A stretch of DNA of 64,000 nt from Anaerolineales bacterium (GCA_019454165.1 CP075367.1:441971-505970), one strand, 5' to 3'; positions 41,968 to 54,386 are shown, counted from the stretch's first letter. Made by a program: numbers and translations. Notes: a model not told the origin generated them from the sequence alone.

Positions 41968-42126
41968 GCTGCGAATGATACAGAAAGCTGGCGCTAGCGC
42001 CAGATGACGAATGTTGCCAAATCCTGTACATTGTCCCTAGCCTGAGCGCTGCATGAGGCCATAATCCCAAGGAACTTGGGACAGCGAAGAGGCTATATGT
42101 CCCTGTTGTGCTGCTGGGGCTGAGCG

Positions 42127-42170
42127 TATAGTACGGGCAACTTTTATTTTCGGTTTGCCAGATGCAAACC
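42127..42170 (+). promoter_or_regulatory. doxX promoter and leader hairpin
   Basis: TATAGT (42127-42132), then GGTTTGC-CAGAT-GCAAACC (42152-42170) directly before AGGAGG. The hairpin could mask or space the ribosome site. The rest of the 214-bp gap holds GGCGCTAGCGCC and TCCCAAG/CTTGGGA palindromes. Confidence 0.4.
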
Positions 42171-42181
42171 AGGAGGAAGAC

Positions 42182-42745
42182 ATGAGCTCTGTTGTACAAC
42201 GGGGTCGCCTGATCCAGGACCCCCCACTCGTAAAGTTTTTGTTCAATGATTTTCGGATGGCGTGGGTGTGGCTGGCCGTACGTGTATGGCTGGGCTACGA
42301 ATGGCTGCAATCCGGCCTGGGTAAGATCAGCAACCCGGCCTGGACGCAGACCGGTGATGCCCTGAAGGGCTACTGGACCAACGCAGTCGCCATCCCCGAA
42401 GTGGGTCGCCCGCCGATCACCTTCGACTGGTATCGCTCGTTCCTGCAGTTCATGCTGGATGCCGAGGCCTACACCTGGTTCGCCAAGCTGATCTCGTACG
42501 GTGAGGTGCTGGTGGGCATCGCCCTGATCCTGGGCGCCTTCACGGGCATTGCCGCCTTCTTCGGTGGCTTCATGAACTTCAACTTCATGCTGGCCGGCTC
42601 GGCCAGCAGCAACCCGCTGCTCTTCGTGGCGGCCCTGGGTCTCATCCTGGGTTGGAAGATCGCCGGTTACCTTGGCCTGGACTATTTCCTGCTCCCCTGG
42701 ATCGGTACACCCTGGGGCAGGGAAGCTACAACGAAAAAGAAGTGA
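42182..42745 (+). CDS. DoxX-family membrane protein
   Basis: 187 residues with four hydrophobic segments. RVWLGYEWLQSGLGKI and GEVLVGIALILGAFT match the DoxX family, linked in other organisms to thiosulfate or quinone redox reactions; function here is unknown. The ATG at 42182 follows AGGAGG; a longer frame from 42155 has no ribosome site. Confidence 0.85.
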   Translation: MSSVVQRGRLIQDPPLVKFLFNDFRMAWVWLAVRVWLGYEWLQSGLGKISNPAWTQTGDALKGYWTNAVAIPEVGRPPITFDWYRSFLQFMLDAEAYTWFAKLISYGEVLVGIALILGAFTGIAAFFGGFMNFNFMLAGSASSNPLLFVAALGLILGWKIAGYLGLDYFLLPWIGTPWGREATTKKK

Positions 42746-42760
42746 CGCTGAACAGAAACA

Positions 42761-42788
42761 AAAAAGAGGCCCGCAAGGGCCTCTTTTT
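42761..42788. terminator. Bidirectional terminator after doxX
   Basis: AAAAAGAGGCCC / GGGCCTCTTTTT (42761-42772 with 42777-42788), loop GCAA; its 3' end meets the stop of the convergent CoA-binding gene. Confidence 0.9.
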
Positions 42789-43200
42789 ATTTGCCTATCA
42801 GGCTGCGGTGGTCCACCATGATGCAACGGTCCATGACCATTTGCAGGCCGGCGGCCTCGGCGGTGGCGGCGGCTTGTGCATCCTCCACACCTACCTGCGC
42901 CCACACGGCTTTGGCGCCGACCTTTATGGCGTCGTCCACGACGCCTTGGAGAAACTCCGAACGGCGGAAGACATCCACAATATCGATCGGCACCGGCACG
43001 GAGGCCAGATCCGGGTAGGCCGGCTGCCCGTCCACCTCAGTGATGGCCGGGTTGACGGCATAGACCTCATAGCCGGCGTCTCGCAGGTAGCTGGCGATGC
43101 GGTAGCTGGTGCGATACGGCTTGTCTGAATGGCCGACGACCGCGATCGTGCGGGCGTTCTGTAGCAAGGCGCGCAATTCATCTTGTGTGTGCAGGGTCAA
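42787..43200 (-). CDS. CoA-binding protein (YccU family)
   Basis: 137 residues. TIAVVGHSDKP, YEVYAVNP, VDIVDVFRRSE and the C-terminal MVMDRCIMVDH fit the Rossmann-type CoA-binding domain. Role unknown. The start is TTG, 8 bases after GGGAGG, overlapping the upstream GNAT gene by 23 bases. Confidence 0.87.
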   Translation of the reverse strand: MTLHTQDELRALLQNARTIAVVGHSDKPYRTSYRIASYLRDAGYEVYAVNPAITEVDGQPAYPDLASVPVPIDIVDVFRRSEFLQGVVDDAIKVGAKAVWAQVGVEDAQAAATAEAAGLQMVMDRCIMVDHRSLIGK

Positions 43201-44173
43201 GCAAAACCTCCCAGGGGTAGCGCATCCAGATCAGGGTGCGCAGTGCGGAAAAGCCGGCCGCTTGCATGGCCTCGTGAGCCAGCCCGGCCGGATAGTTGAG
43301 CGCCAGCTTGCGGTCACGCCGCAGCTGGCGGCTGGCCGCGGCCAGCAACTGGGCCAGCGGCGGCTGCGCGTCGAGCGGGTCAGCCGCCAGCCACAGGCGG
43401 TCAGCCTCCAGCGTTGAGCTTTGCCAGCTCAGCGTGGCGCGCAGGCCGTCGTCGTCCAGCGCGCTCCAGTGCAGGCTGCGCGGCGTGCCGAATAGGCGCT
43501 GCAGCTGGGCTTGCCAGCCCGGGCGCAGCGCGTGCATCTTGAGCGGCAGTTGCCAGCGCAGGTCGCGCGGGTATATGTTATCCAGCCAGGCTTGCTGGCG
43601 GCCCCAGTCTTGCGGCTGGCGTTTGCGCACCCGCAGCCCGCCGCCGGCCGCGGCGTTGGCCTGCGGCCAGCCGCGCCAGCTGGTGCGGCGCATACGTTCA
43701 ACGAAGCCCAGCCCGCGGTACAGCTCGACAGCGGCCTGGTTGTTCTGGTCGACCTGCAGCCAGGTTTCGGCGCGGCCGCGGGCGCGCACATCCTCCAGCG
43801 CGGCCAGGGTCAGCTGGCGCGCAATCCCGCGGCGCTGATAGCTGGGATGCACGGCCACGTTGGCGATCAGGTAGCGGGTCTTGCCGCCCAGGTGCTGCGG
43901 GATCAGGCTCAGGTTGCCCACCAGCACACCGCCTTCGACCCAGACCATGCCCATCAGCGGGGCGTCCAGGTCAGCCGGTTGGGCCGGCAGCCAGCGCCCG
44001 GCGCGGGCTGCCTGGCGCATCTGGCGGATGTACTGGTAGCCGTCCGAATCCAGGGTGGGGGCGAAACACAGCTCCACCAGGTCAGCCACGGCCAGCAGGT
44101 CTCGGCGTACATCAAAGGGGCGCAGGTTGGCAGGGTGAGGCGGGGCGGGCAGGTGCACGGCGTGGGCGCTCAT
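43178..44173 (-). CDS. GNAT acetyltransferase with two tandem domains
   Basis: 331 residues. The N-terminal domain has the acetyl-CoA motif VAVHPSYQRRGIARQL and NNQAAVELYRGLGF. The second half (residues 170-330) looks like a degenerate GNAT repeat. Substrate unknown. A TATAAT (44194-44189) sits 15 bases before the ATG, giving a very short leader. Confidence 0.8.
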   Translation of the reverse strand: MSAHAVHLPAPPHPANLRPFDVRRDLLAVADLVELCFAPTLDSDGYQYIRQMRQAARAGRWLPAQPADLDAPLMGMVWVEGGVLVGNLSLIPQHLGGKTRYLIANVAVHPSYQRRGIARQLTLAALEDVRARGRAETWLQVDQNNQAAVELYRGLGFVERMRRTSWRGWPQANAAAGGGLRVRKRQPQDWGRQQAWLDNIYPRDLRWQLPLKMHALRPGWQAQLQRLFGTPRSLHWSALDDDGLRATLSWQSSTLEADRLWLAADPLDAQPPLAQLLAAASRQLRRDRKLALNYPAGLAHEAMQAAGFSALRTLIWMRYPWEVLLDPAHTR

Positions 44174-44206
44174 GTGACGCTCAATTCAATTATAGTGCCG
44201 CGTTGA

Positions 44207-44212
44207 TATAAT
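44207..44212 (+). promoter_or_regulatory. -10 element of leaderless promoter
   Basis: TATAAT preceded by TGA (extended -10), 6 bases before the ATG of the LysM protein. Confidence 0.6.
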
Positions 44213-44218
44213 CCTTTT

Positions 44219-45055
44219 ATGCGCATAGATAAAGAGCTTTTGAAGAAGCTGCCACTGTTGCTGATGTTCGCCAGCCTGCTGGCGGTTGTGGCCCTCTCGG
44301 CCCTGCCCAGCCAGGCGGCAGCTTCTCCCTTGTTTCAATCTACCCCGCAGCCCCTGCCAGAGCCGGGGCCGGATGGGCGCATCTTGTATACGGCCCTGCC
44401 CGGTGATTCCCCGTGGTTGATCGCCGGCAAGTTCAACATTGCCATTGAGCAGTTGCGCATCCTGAATAGCTGGGGCCCTGACAAAGTCTTGCAGGAAGGC
44501 GAGACTGTGATCCTCGGCATGGCTTCGGATGCCACCGCCACCGCCGAACCTACTTCGGAGGTCGTCGCCACCACCACGCCGGAAGGCACGCCCGGCACCG
44601 GCACCATCTGTGTGCTGCTCTTCGATGATGTCAATGGCGACGCCATGCGCCAGGATGCCGAACTGGGCATCCCGGGCGGCGCGGCCAGCGTCAGCGAGCG
44701 CACCGGCCTGGCTTCCCGCCAGGGCGATACGCTGGCCCAGATCGATACGACCACTGGTCTGCCGCAGGCCGTATGCTTCTCAGACCTGCCGGGCGGCGAG
44801 TACACCGTCAGTGTGGCCGCCCCGCAGGGCTTCAACCCCACCACTGCGCAGAGCGCTACGATCCAGCTCACCCCGGGCGATGAGACCAGTCTGAACTTCG
44901 GCGCCCAAGCCGGTTCTTCCAGCGGTTTCAATCTGCTCGCTCCGGAGGAAGGCGGCCCGCCGTCTCCGCTGATGGGTTTGCTGGGCGTGGTCTTAGTGAT
45001 CGCCGGCGGCGGTCTGGGGATGTACAGCTGGCGGCTCTCGCGCCGCCGCTTTTAG
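44219..45055 (+). CDS. Cell-surface protein with LysM-like and SdrD-like domains
   Basis: 278 residues. Signal sequence (residues 1-35), LysM-like region LPGDSPWLIAGKFNIAIEQL (about residue 60), Thr/Glu-rich linker, an SdrD B-like domain (FDDVNGDAMRQDAELGIPGG, LPGGEYTVSV) and a C-terminal transmembrane helix followed by RRRF. Predicted wall-associated, membrane-anchored. Function unknown. Its last 4 bases overlap the convergent glycosyltransferase. Confidence 0.82.
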   Translation: MRIDKELLKKLPLLLMFASLLAVVALSALPSQAAASPLFQSTPQPLPEPGPDGRILYTALPGDSPWLIAGKFNIAIEQLRILNSWGPDKVLQEGETVILGMASDATATAEPTSEVVATTTPEGTPGTGTICVLLFDDVNGDAMRQDAELGIPGGAASVSERTGLASRQGDTLAQIDTTTGLPQAVCFSDLPGGEYTVSVAAPQGFNPTTAQSATIQLTPGDETSLNFGAQAGSSSGFNLLAPEEGGPPSPLMGLLGVVLVIAGGGLGMYSWRLSRRRF

Positions 45056-46071
45056 CTCAACGCGGCGTAGACCGCTTCCAACGCAGCTTCAAAAGCGCCA
45101 GCCTGCCAGCTGGCGCTTTTTTGTTGCGCCTGCTGCTCCAGCGCGGCGCGCACGCCCTCTTCCACCACCACGGTGAGGATCGCGGCGCCCAGGCTGCGTG
45201 TGTCGCCGGCGGGCGCAAGGTAGGCGGCCGCGCCCGCCATCGCCTCGGTCAGCGGGTCTTGCACGGCGATCACGGCTTTGCCATACGCCAGCGCCTGGCG
45301 CAGCGAGCCGCCCCACGGCGTGGGCGGCTCGGGGTGGATGAAGGCGGTGCAGCTTTGGATCAATGCGTGCAGCTCACTGGGGGTGGGCTGAATAACTTGC
45401 ACGCTGTCGTGCACATCAAAAATGGCGAGCTGCTCCTGGAGCCAGGCTTCTTGTGCGGAGTCCAGGCCCGCGATCAGCAACGGGTACAACTCGCCGATCG
45501 AGTCCGCTGCCCAGGTCCACGCTTTGAGCAGCGGCAGCAGCGCCTCAGGCTGGCCGGAGCCGTGGGTCAGCAAATACTCCTGCGGAGTGTTGGCTGGCAA
45601 GCTGCCCGCTACGCGGGCCGCGGTGGGCGGCAGTGTCGCCAGCGCGCCCGGGTGGGTTGGGGCGGGCAGGTCGCTCGGCCACAGCAGGCGGGCGCGGGCA
45701 AGGCCGCCGTGCGCCTGGGCCGCCGCCATGCGGCTGCGGCCGGTGGCGGCCGCGTTGTACTCGGCTGGGCTGACCAGGGTAGGCACTCGGCCCAGCAGCG
45801 ACGCAGCGCGGGCGGTGGTGTGGATGGCGGCCGCGCCGTGCTCGGCCGCCAGCGCCTGCAGGCGGTTCTGCTCCCAGTCGCCGCGCTCACGCGCCGCGGC
45901 CTGGATGCCCTGCACGCCGGGCGGCAGGGCTTCGCTCACCGCCGCTGGCAGGGCCAGCAGCCGCTCGGCCTGCGCCGGGGCGGCCGCCAGCAGCTGGCGC
46001 AGGTGCGCCGCCGCCGGGCTGAGCGGCGCGTGGGCCAGTGGCCAACCGTCGTAGAGGATGCGCGGGGACAT
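45052..46071 (-). CDS. Glycosyltransferase family 4-like protein
   Basis: 339 residues. The C-terminal half keeps GT-B features: FIHPEPPTPWGGSLRQALAYGKAVI, with the acceptor Glu region, and ITEAMAG-type donor loop (PLTEAMAGAAAYL). The N-terminal half is Ala-rich and diverged, so activity is uncertain. The + strand terminator of the LysM gene lies inside its 3' end. Confidence 0.72.
   Translation of the reverse strand: MSPRILYDGWPLAHAPLSPAAAHLRQLLAAAPAQAERLLALPAAVSEALPPGVQGIQAAARERGDWEQNRLQALAAEHGAAAIHTTARAASLLGRVPTLVSPAEYNAAATGRSRMAAAQAHGGLARARLLWPSDLPAPTHPGALATLPPTAARVAGSLPANTPQEYLLTHGSGQPEALLPLLKAWTWAADSIGELYPLLIAGLDSAQEAWLQEQLAIFDVHDSVQVIQPTPSELHALIQSCTAFIHPEPPTPWGGSLRQALAYGKAVIAVQDPLTEAMAGAAAYLAPAGDTRSLGAAILTVVVEEGVRAALEQQAQQKSASWQAGAFEAALEAVYAALS
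45091..45122 (+). terminator. Terminator of the LysM gene inside the convergent coding region
   Basis: AAAAGCGCCAGC (45091-45102) / GCTGGCGCTTTT (45109-45120) then TT, loop CTGCCA. Confidence 0.8.
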
Positions 46072-46333
46072 ATGGGGATGGTAATAGGTATTTGCAGTTG
46101 CGGCGAGTATTTCACCTGCTTGACAAGCGCACTCATTCGATACCTAGCCAGCAATTCTCTGCTATAAGCCCGGCATGGTCATGTTACGGAGGCAGCGAAG
46201 TTGTTAGTAATATATTTTGACCCCCTCCTCCATCCGCGCAATAATAACTTTCACCTATCAAAGCGAGGGATCCTTTAGGACATTGCAGGTCCAGCGTGTA
46301 TTTAGTGACGACGAGGTATAAGCAGCCGCCGTT

Positions 46334-46339
46334 TATAAT
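46334..46339 (+). promoter_or_regulatory. -10 element of glyQS promoter
   Basis: TATAAT 10 bases before the ATG at 46350. The 278-bp gap upstream also has a weak TTGACC...TAATAA pair (46217-46247); no T-box features are seen. Confidence 0.55.
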
Positions 46340-46349
46340 GGACCTTCAC

Positions 46350-49430
<3,081 letters not shown>

Positions 49431-49433
49431 GCC

Positions 49434-50051
49434 ATGTTCATCACGCTGGAAGGCCCGGAGGGCAGCGGCAAGACCTCACAGCTGCCGCGCCTGGCCGAGG
49501 CCTTGCGCGCCGCAGGCCACACCGTGCTGACCACGCGCGAGCCGGGCGGTACGCCCATCGGCGACCAGATTCGCAAAGTCCTGTTTGACTTAGACAACAA
49601 GAGCATGCATCCGCGCAGCGAGATCCTGTTGTTCCAGGCCTCGCGGGCCCAACTGGTGGAAGAAGTGATTCAGCCTGCCCTGGCCGCCGGCCAGGTGGTG
49701 CTGTGCGACCGCTATGCAGATAGCACCATGGCCTACCAGGGCTATGGGCACGGCGTAGACCTGGCCCAACTGGCTGAGCTGGTGCGCTTTGCCACCGGCG
49801 GCCTGCATCCACAGCTGACCCTGTTCCTCGATATCAGCCCGCAGGATGGTTTGCGCCGCCGGGATGCTGATGGCAACTGGAACCGTCTGGATGACTATGA
49901 CTTCGAGTTCCACCAGCGCGTGTACGCCGGCTATCAGGAATTGATCGCCGCCGAGCCGCAGCGCTGGGCCGTCGTCGACGCTACGCGCACCCCGGATGAA
50001 GTGGCGGCTGAGTTGGCGCGTATTGCACTCGAACGCTTACAAAGCAAGTAG
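49434..50051 (+). CDS. tmk: Thymidylate kinase
   Basis: 205 residues. P-loop EGPEGSGKT, the DR motif CDRYADST and REPGGTP dTMP-binding motif. Phosphorylates dTMP to dTDP. Starts 3 bases after glyQS; gmk follows with its own -10 hexamer (50059-50064). Confidence 0.96.
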   Translation: MFITLEGPEGSGKTSQLPRLAEALRAAGHTVLTTREPGGTPIGDQIRKVLFDLDNKSMHPRSEILLFQASRAQLVEEVIQPALAAGQVVLCDRYADSTMAYQGYGHGVDLAQLAELVRFATGGLHPQLTLFLDISPQDGLRRRDADGNWNRLDDYDFEFHQRVYAGYQELIAAEPQRWAVVDATRTPDEVAAELARIALERLQSK

Positions 50052-50058
50052 CGCCTTG

Positions 50059-50064
50059 TATAAT
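50059..50064 (+). promoter_or_regulatory. -10 element of leaderless gmk promoter
   Basis: TATAAT 9 bases before the gmk ATG, just after the tmk stop. Confidence 0.55.
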
Positions 50065-50073
50065 CGGGCGCAC

Positions 50074-50697
50074 ATGAGCAACCCTAGCCCAGAATTTGGC
50101 CCTGTAACTGAACCCCTGTTGATCGTCATCTCCGGCCCCTCGGGGGTCGGCAAGGACAGCGTGCTTGAGCTGATGAAGCAGCGCGGCTTGCCCTTCCACT
50201 TCGTGGTAACCGCTACTACGCGCCCGCCGCGCCCTGAGGAGCGGGATGGCATCGATTACCTGTTTGTCAGCCGTGAAGAATTCGCCGGGCTGATCGAAAA
50301 AGAAGAGCTGCTCGAGTACGCCATCGTGTACAACGATTACAAGGGCATTCCCAAGGAGCAGGTGCGCAAGGCGCTGGCCAGCGGCAAGGACGTGGTCATG
50401 CGCGTGGATGTGCAGGGCGCCGCCACGGTGCGCAAGATCTCGCCGGATGCGATCCTGGTCTTCATCACCACCTCCAGCGAAGAGGAGTTGGTCGAGCGCC
50501 TGGAGCGCCGCAAGACCGAGACGCCCGAGAACCTCAAGCTGCGTATCGCCACCGCCCGGCAGGAATTCAAGCGCATCGAAGAATTTGATTACGTCGTGGT
50601 CAACCGTGACGGCGAGCTGGATGAAACGGTGGACCGCATCGAAGACATCATCTCAGCGGAACACCACCGCGTGAACCCCCGGCGCGTGCAACTGTGA
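50074..50697 (+). CDS. gmk: Guanylate kinase
   Basis: 207 residues. P-loop SGPSGVGKD, TATTRPPRPEERDG GMP-binding segment, and DVQGAATVRK. Converts GMP to GDP. The open frame extends upstream into tmk, but the ATG at 50074 gives the standard N-terminus and matches the leaderless promoter. Its stop overlaps the GTG of the rhomboid gene. Confidence 0.95.
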   Translation: MSNPSPEFGPVTEPLLIVISGPSGVGKDSVLELMKQRGLPFHFVVTATTRPPRPEERDGIDYLFVSREEFAGLIEKEELLEYAIVYNDYKGIPKEQVRKALASGKDVVMRVDVQGAATVRKISPDAILVFITTSSEEELVERLERRKTETPENLKLRIATARQEFKRIEEFDYVVVNRDGELDETVDRIEDIISAEHHRVNPRRVQL

Positions 50698-51497
50698 GCG
50701 AGCGCCCGGACTCCCAGCCTGAAACTAACGCGCCCGAAACCCTGGGGCGCATTTCGCCCCGCCGGATGCCCGTGCGCTTGCCGCACCGCAGACCCGTGGT
50801 CGTATACGTTGTGCTGGCGATCACCGCGCTGGTGTATGCGCTGCAAACGCTGACCTCGATCGGCTTGCTGGATCTGGGCGCCTGCCCATACTTCATTACC
50901 CAGGACATCCCGGCCTGCTACGGCATGAAGGTCAACCCCTTGATCATGGCGGGGCAGTGGTGGCGGCTGATCGCCCCAGTGTTGCTGCATGCCGGGTTGC
51001 TGCATATCGCCTTCAACATGTATGCCCTGTTCGCGCTGGGGCCAGAGCTTGAGCGCATGTTCGGGCACTTCTCGTTCCTGAGCTTGTACCTAGTTAGCGG
51101 GTTTGCCGGCGGGGTCATGTCGTTCCTGATGAGCGACGCGCCCTCGCTGGGCGCCTCCACCGCCGTATTCGGCTTACTGGGGGCGCACGCGGTGTTTGCG
51201 TATCGCAACCAGCGCGTGTTCGGGCAACGCGCTCAGGCAGTCATGCGCAGCATCCTGCAGATCGCCGCGATCAACTTCCTGATCGGCCTGTCGCCGGGGA
51301 TCGACAACTGGGGCCACTTCGGCGGGCTGCTGGGCGGCCTGGTGTTCACATTCCTGAGTGGGCCGCTGTTCGAGCTGCGTGAGCGCGGCGAGGAGTTGGA
51401 GCTGGTGGACACCAATCAGTCCAACCGGGTCTGGCTCGGCACGATCGCTGTGCTGCTGATCTTTGGGGCGGCCGCGGCCGGCAAGCTGCTGGCCTAA
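50694..51497 (+). CDS. Rhomboid-family intramembrane serine protease
   Basis: 267 residues, about six to seven membrane segments. Catalytic Ser in GASTAVFGL and His in NWGHFGGLLGG, with HIAFNMYALFALG typical of loop 1. GTG start overlapping the gmk stop (GTGA). Substrates unknown. Converges on the glycosyltransferase gene with a 4-base overlap. Confidence 0.92.
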   Translation: MSERPDSQPETNAPETLGRISPRRMPVRLPHRRPVVVYVVLAITALVYALQTLTSIGLLDLGACPYFITQDIPACYGMKVNPLIMAGQWWRLIAPVLLHAGLLHIAFNMYALFALGPELERMFGHFSFLSLYLVSGFAGGVMSFLMSDAPSLGASTAVFGLLGAHAVFAYRNQRVFGQRAQAVMRSILQIAAINFLIGLSPGIDNWGHFGGLLGGLVFTFLSGPLFELRERGEELELVDTNQSNRVWLGTIAVLLIFGAAAAGKLLA

Positions 51498-53035
51498 GGC
51501 TGGATGCGGTATAGGCGCATGGCGCCGAGACCGTAGCCCACATCCTCTGTTAGCACGGCCGCTTCGTTCAATTCGTCCACATCAGCGCCCAGAAAGGGCG
51601 CGAACTCGCGCCGGACCGCGCTATCCGTATCCACCAGATAATGTACGCCTGCTGAACGCATGTAAGCCAGTAAGTCCTTTTGCTGGATCGCAGTGAAGGC
51701 GTTGTGATTCACGACGCCATCCAGATTGACCACGCGCTGCTCAAGATAATAGCTATAGATGCCGGAGTTAAAGCTCGCCAGCGTATCGTTGGGGGAGAGT
51801 ATGTATTGCAGTTGCGCGTTGGCGGCCAGCATCGCTCTTTGCCAGGGGTAGAAGCCCACCCGCCACAGCAATACTCCGCTGGCGAGGAAGTAGACCGCGG
51901 TCAGCGCCAGCAGCAAGCGCCCCAGCCGCGCCTGCACTTGCGGAACCTGAAATGCCAGCGCCGCGCACAGCGCAAAGGCCCCCGAGGTGGGAACGAAGTA
52001 CCACAAGCGCGGATACCAGCGCAGACCGGCGTGGAACGCGATCATCGTCAGGCTGGACAATAGCAAGGGCAGCAGGATCAGCTTCTGCGGCTGGGTAAGG
52101 CCGCGCTTGCGCAAGCCGAGCAGCGCCAGCGCCCACAGCAGCAGGCCGGGCGCCAGCGGCAAGCCGCTAAAGTCGCCGCGCAGCCAGGCGGCCGGGCTGG
52201 CCAGTTGGCGCAGGGTCTCGCGCAGCTGCGGGGCGAGGCCCGCTCCGTGCTCGAGCGCCAGCCGGGTGCGGATGGTATAGGGGATGGATACGCCGCTTTC
52301 CTGCAGCAGGCTGCCGACCGCGGCATGGCTCCACAGCAGCCAGGGCAGCATGACCACGACGCTGACTGTGCCCGCGGTCAACACCAGGCGCAGGCGGGCG
52401 GCGTTGGGCGCGACCAGCAAGAGCGCCAGCAATGCCAATGCGAACAAGAAGGCCGCGTCGGTGCGGGCCAGTAGCATCAGCCCGGCCAGCAGGCCCAGCC
52501 AGACGCCATTGCGCTGGCTGAGCTGGCGCACCACGCGCTCCAGCTGGTTCAGGAACAGCAACAGCGTGAGCATGCCGAGCGCGGTTTCCAGCCCATTGGT
52601 GACTTGAAGGATCACCGAGGGATTGACGGCGTACAGCAGCCCGGCGATCAAGCCCACATCGCTGCGCCCGCTGAGCTTTTGGCCCAGGCGCACCAGCAAG
52701 TACACCGAGGCTACGTCAAACAGGGCGGCCAGGCTGAGCGCCAAGTGAATGGGCAGCGCCGCACCAGCGGCTGTGCCCATGAAGAGCGGGGTGATGACCA
52801 GCAGCCAGAGCGGGTGGAAGCCATTGGTGGGGCTGACCCCGTCAACAGTTACCTGCCCGCCCTCGGCCAGGTTGCGGGCGAGGACAAAGTAATAGAAAGA
52901 ATCGTCCGGCAGATTCTTCTCAACCAGACTCTCAATGGGTTGCCAGGCGACCCAAAGGCGCACGAAGGCGGCCAGCAGCAAAAGCGCCAGCAAGTGTTTG
53001 CGATTCAGTGAGGATGATGCCTGCGGCGAACTCAC
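51494..53035 (-). CDS. Polytopic membrane glycosyltransferase (GT39/ArnT-like)
   Basis: 513 residues with about 11-12 membrane segments. An N-terminal acidic pair in NLPDDSFYY fits the catalytic loop of polyprenol-phosphate-dependent glycosyltransferases. The C-terminal part (residues 400-513) is soluble. Presumably adds sugars to lipid or protein outside the membrane. GTG start 11 bases after the enoyl-CoA hydratase stop. Confidence 0.8.
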   Translation of the reverse strand: MSSPQASSSLNRKHLLALLLLAAFVRLWVAWQPIESLVEKNLPDDSFYYFVLARNLAEGGQVTVDGVSPTNGFHPLWLLVITPLFMGTAAGAALPIHLALSLAALFDVASVYLLVRLGQKLSGRSDVGLIAGLLYAVNPSVILQVTNGLETALGMLTLLLFLNQLERVVRQLSQRNGVWLGLLAGLMLLARTDAAFLFALALLALLLVAPNAARLRLVLTAGTVSVVVMLPWLLWSHAAVGSLLQESGVSIPYTIRTRLALEHGAGLAPQLRETLRQLASPAAWLRGDFSGLPLAPGLLLWALALLGLRKRGLTQPQKLILLPLLLSSLTMIAFHAGLRWYPRLWYFVPTSGAFALCAALAFQVPQVQARLGRLLLALTAVYFLASGVLLWRVGFYPWQRAMLAANAQLQYILSPNDTLASFNSGIYSYYLEQRVVNLDGVVNHNAFTAIQQKDLLAYMRSAGVHYLVDTDSAVRREFAPFLGADVDELNEAAVLTEDVGYGLGAMRLYRIQP

Positions 53036-53046
53036 TGCCCGGCCTG

Positions 53047-53838
53047 CTATTTGCCGGCCGCGGCCTTGGCATAGTCCGGGGCGCGCTTCTCCACAAAAGC
53101 GGCCAGGCCTTCTTTGTGGTCACTGCCCTCGCCGGCGATTTCCTGATTGTGGGCTTCGTAGTCGAGCACCTCTTCCAGGTTGGAGAGCAGCGCTTTGTTG
53201 AAAGCGCGCTTGGTGAGGCCCATGGCGTTGGTGGGGCCTTGCGCCAGGCGCAGCGCCCAATCCCAGGCGGTTTGCTGCAACTGATCGGCGGGGACGACCG
53301 CGTTCAGCAGGCCCCAGGCCAGCGCCTGCTCGGCGGTGATGGGCTCGTTGTAGAAAGCGGTCTGGGCGGCGCGGCCCAGGCCGATGATGGCGGGCAGCAT
53401 GAGCGAAACGGCCGAGTCGGGCGCCAGGCCGATGCCGCTGAAGCCGATGACGAAGCGCGTCTCGGGCGAGCCGATGCGCAGGTCGCAGGCCAGGGTCAGG
53501 CCGAGGGCGGCGCCGGCGGCCGCACCCTGGATCGAGGCCAGGATGGGCTTCTCAAGCTGGCGCATCTGCAGCACCAGCGGGTTGTAGGTCTTTTGTAAAT
53601 GCTGGCGGAAGGAGACGTGGCCCTCACCGCCGAATTCAGTGACGTCTTGCCCGGCGCTGAACAGCTTGCCGTTGGCCTGCAGCAGCACACTGCGCACGAC
53701 GCGGTCCTTCTTGGCGTCCTTGAAGGCGTTTTGCAGCTCGACCGCCATCGGGGTGTTGAAGGCGTTGGCCTTCGGGCGGTCAAGGGTTAGGATCAGTACG
53801 CCTTCTTTGAGCTCGCGCGCAATCATTGCATCAGACAT
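53047..53838 (-). CDS. Enoyl-CoA hydratase/isomerase family protein
   Basis: 263 residues, crotonase fold. LDRPKANAFNTPM, GKLFSAGQDVTEFGG and the oxyanion-hole segment QGAAAGAALGLTLACDLRI. One catalytic Glu of classical hydratases is not obvious (APDSAVS in its place), so it may be an isomerase (PaaG-like). Ribosome site GGAGG. Confidence 0.88.
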   Translation of the reverse strand: MSDAMIARELKEGVLILTLDRPKANAFNTPMAVELQNAFKDAKKDRVVRSVLLQANGKLFSAGQDVTEFGGEGHVSFRQHLQKTYNPLVLQMRQLEKPILASIQGAAAGAALGLTLACDLRIGSPETRFVIGFSGIGLAPDSAVSLMLPAIIGLGRAAQTAFYNEPITAEQALAWGLLNAVVPADQLQQTAWDWALRLAQGPTNAMGLTKRAFNKALLSNLEEVLDYEAHNQEIAGEGSDHKEGLAAFVEKRAPDYAKAAAGK

Positions 53839-53897
53839 GACGCCTCCAGGAATAGATATTCAATTGAATTGTAATGGAAGCTATGAAAGCGACGCGC

Positions 53898-54278
53898 TTA
53901 GGGGAGCGGCTCGAAGTCTTCGCCGTCCAGATCCTCGCTGTCATCGTCATCAAAGTCGATGGCGAGCTCGATCTCTTCGTCCGGCAGGCGCACCCACAGC
54001 ATCAGCATCTCGCCCTCGTCTGTGTTGGCGCTGCGCGCTGCCAGGATGGGGGCGGTCTTGTTGTTGCCGTCTTCGTCGCGGTATTCCAGGTTGATGGCCT
54101 GGCGTTTCTTCCAGGCGCGGTAGCAGCGCTCCACCAGCTCGCCGCCGTTGAAGGTGCGTAAATGGGTCAGCGCTACGCCGTACAGGGTTGGGCCTTCGAG
54201 CACCCCCGTGGACCAGCCGTCGTCCACAACTTCAAAGGTGGGCGGCGGGCCTTCGATGATGGTTATCTTGTCGTCCAT
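53898..54278 (-). CDS. Small acidic protein of unknown function
   Basis: 126 residues, starting MDDKITIIEGPPP and ending in an acidic stretch (DDDDSEDLDGEDFEPLP). No family recognised. The frame extends to 54368, but the internal ATG gives a plausible start. Divergent from the EthD-like gene. Confidence 0.65.
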   Translation of the reverse strand: MDDKITIIEGPPPTFEVVDDGWSTGVLEGPTLYGVALTHLRTFNGGELVERCYRAWKKRQAINLEYRDEDGNNKTAPILAARSANTDEGEMLMLWVRLPDEEIELAIDFDDDDSEDLDGEDFEPLP

Positions 54279-54371
54279 GTTTTCCACTTGCGCGCGTAGT
54301 TTACCATACGCAAAATTTGACTGCTGGCTCGCTTTTTGGCGAGCTTGGAGCCGCCCAAAAGAGGCCAAGGT

Positions 54372-54377
54372 TATAAT
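54372..54377 (+). promoter_or_regulatory. -10 element of leaderless promoter
   Basis: TATAAT 9 bases before the ATG at 54387. Confidence 0.55.
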
Positions 54378-54386
54378 GCCGCGCGT

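Noticed and set aside
41528..42904. Long - strand frame across the CoA-transferase and doxX
   Set aside because: It is out of frame with the real CoA-transferase and antisense to doxX; its composition is that of a shadow frame.
46072..46349. T-box leader for glycyl-tRNA synthetase
   Set aside because: No T-box sequence, specifier loop or antiterminator was found; the gene looks leaderless.
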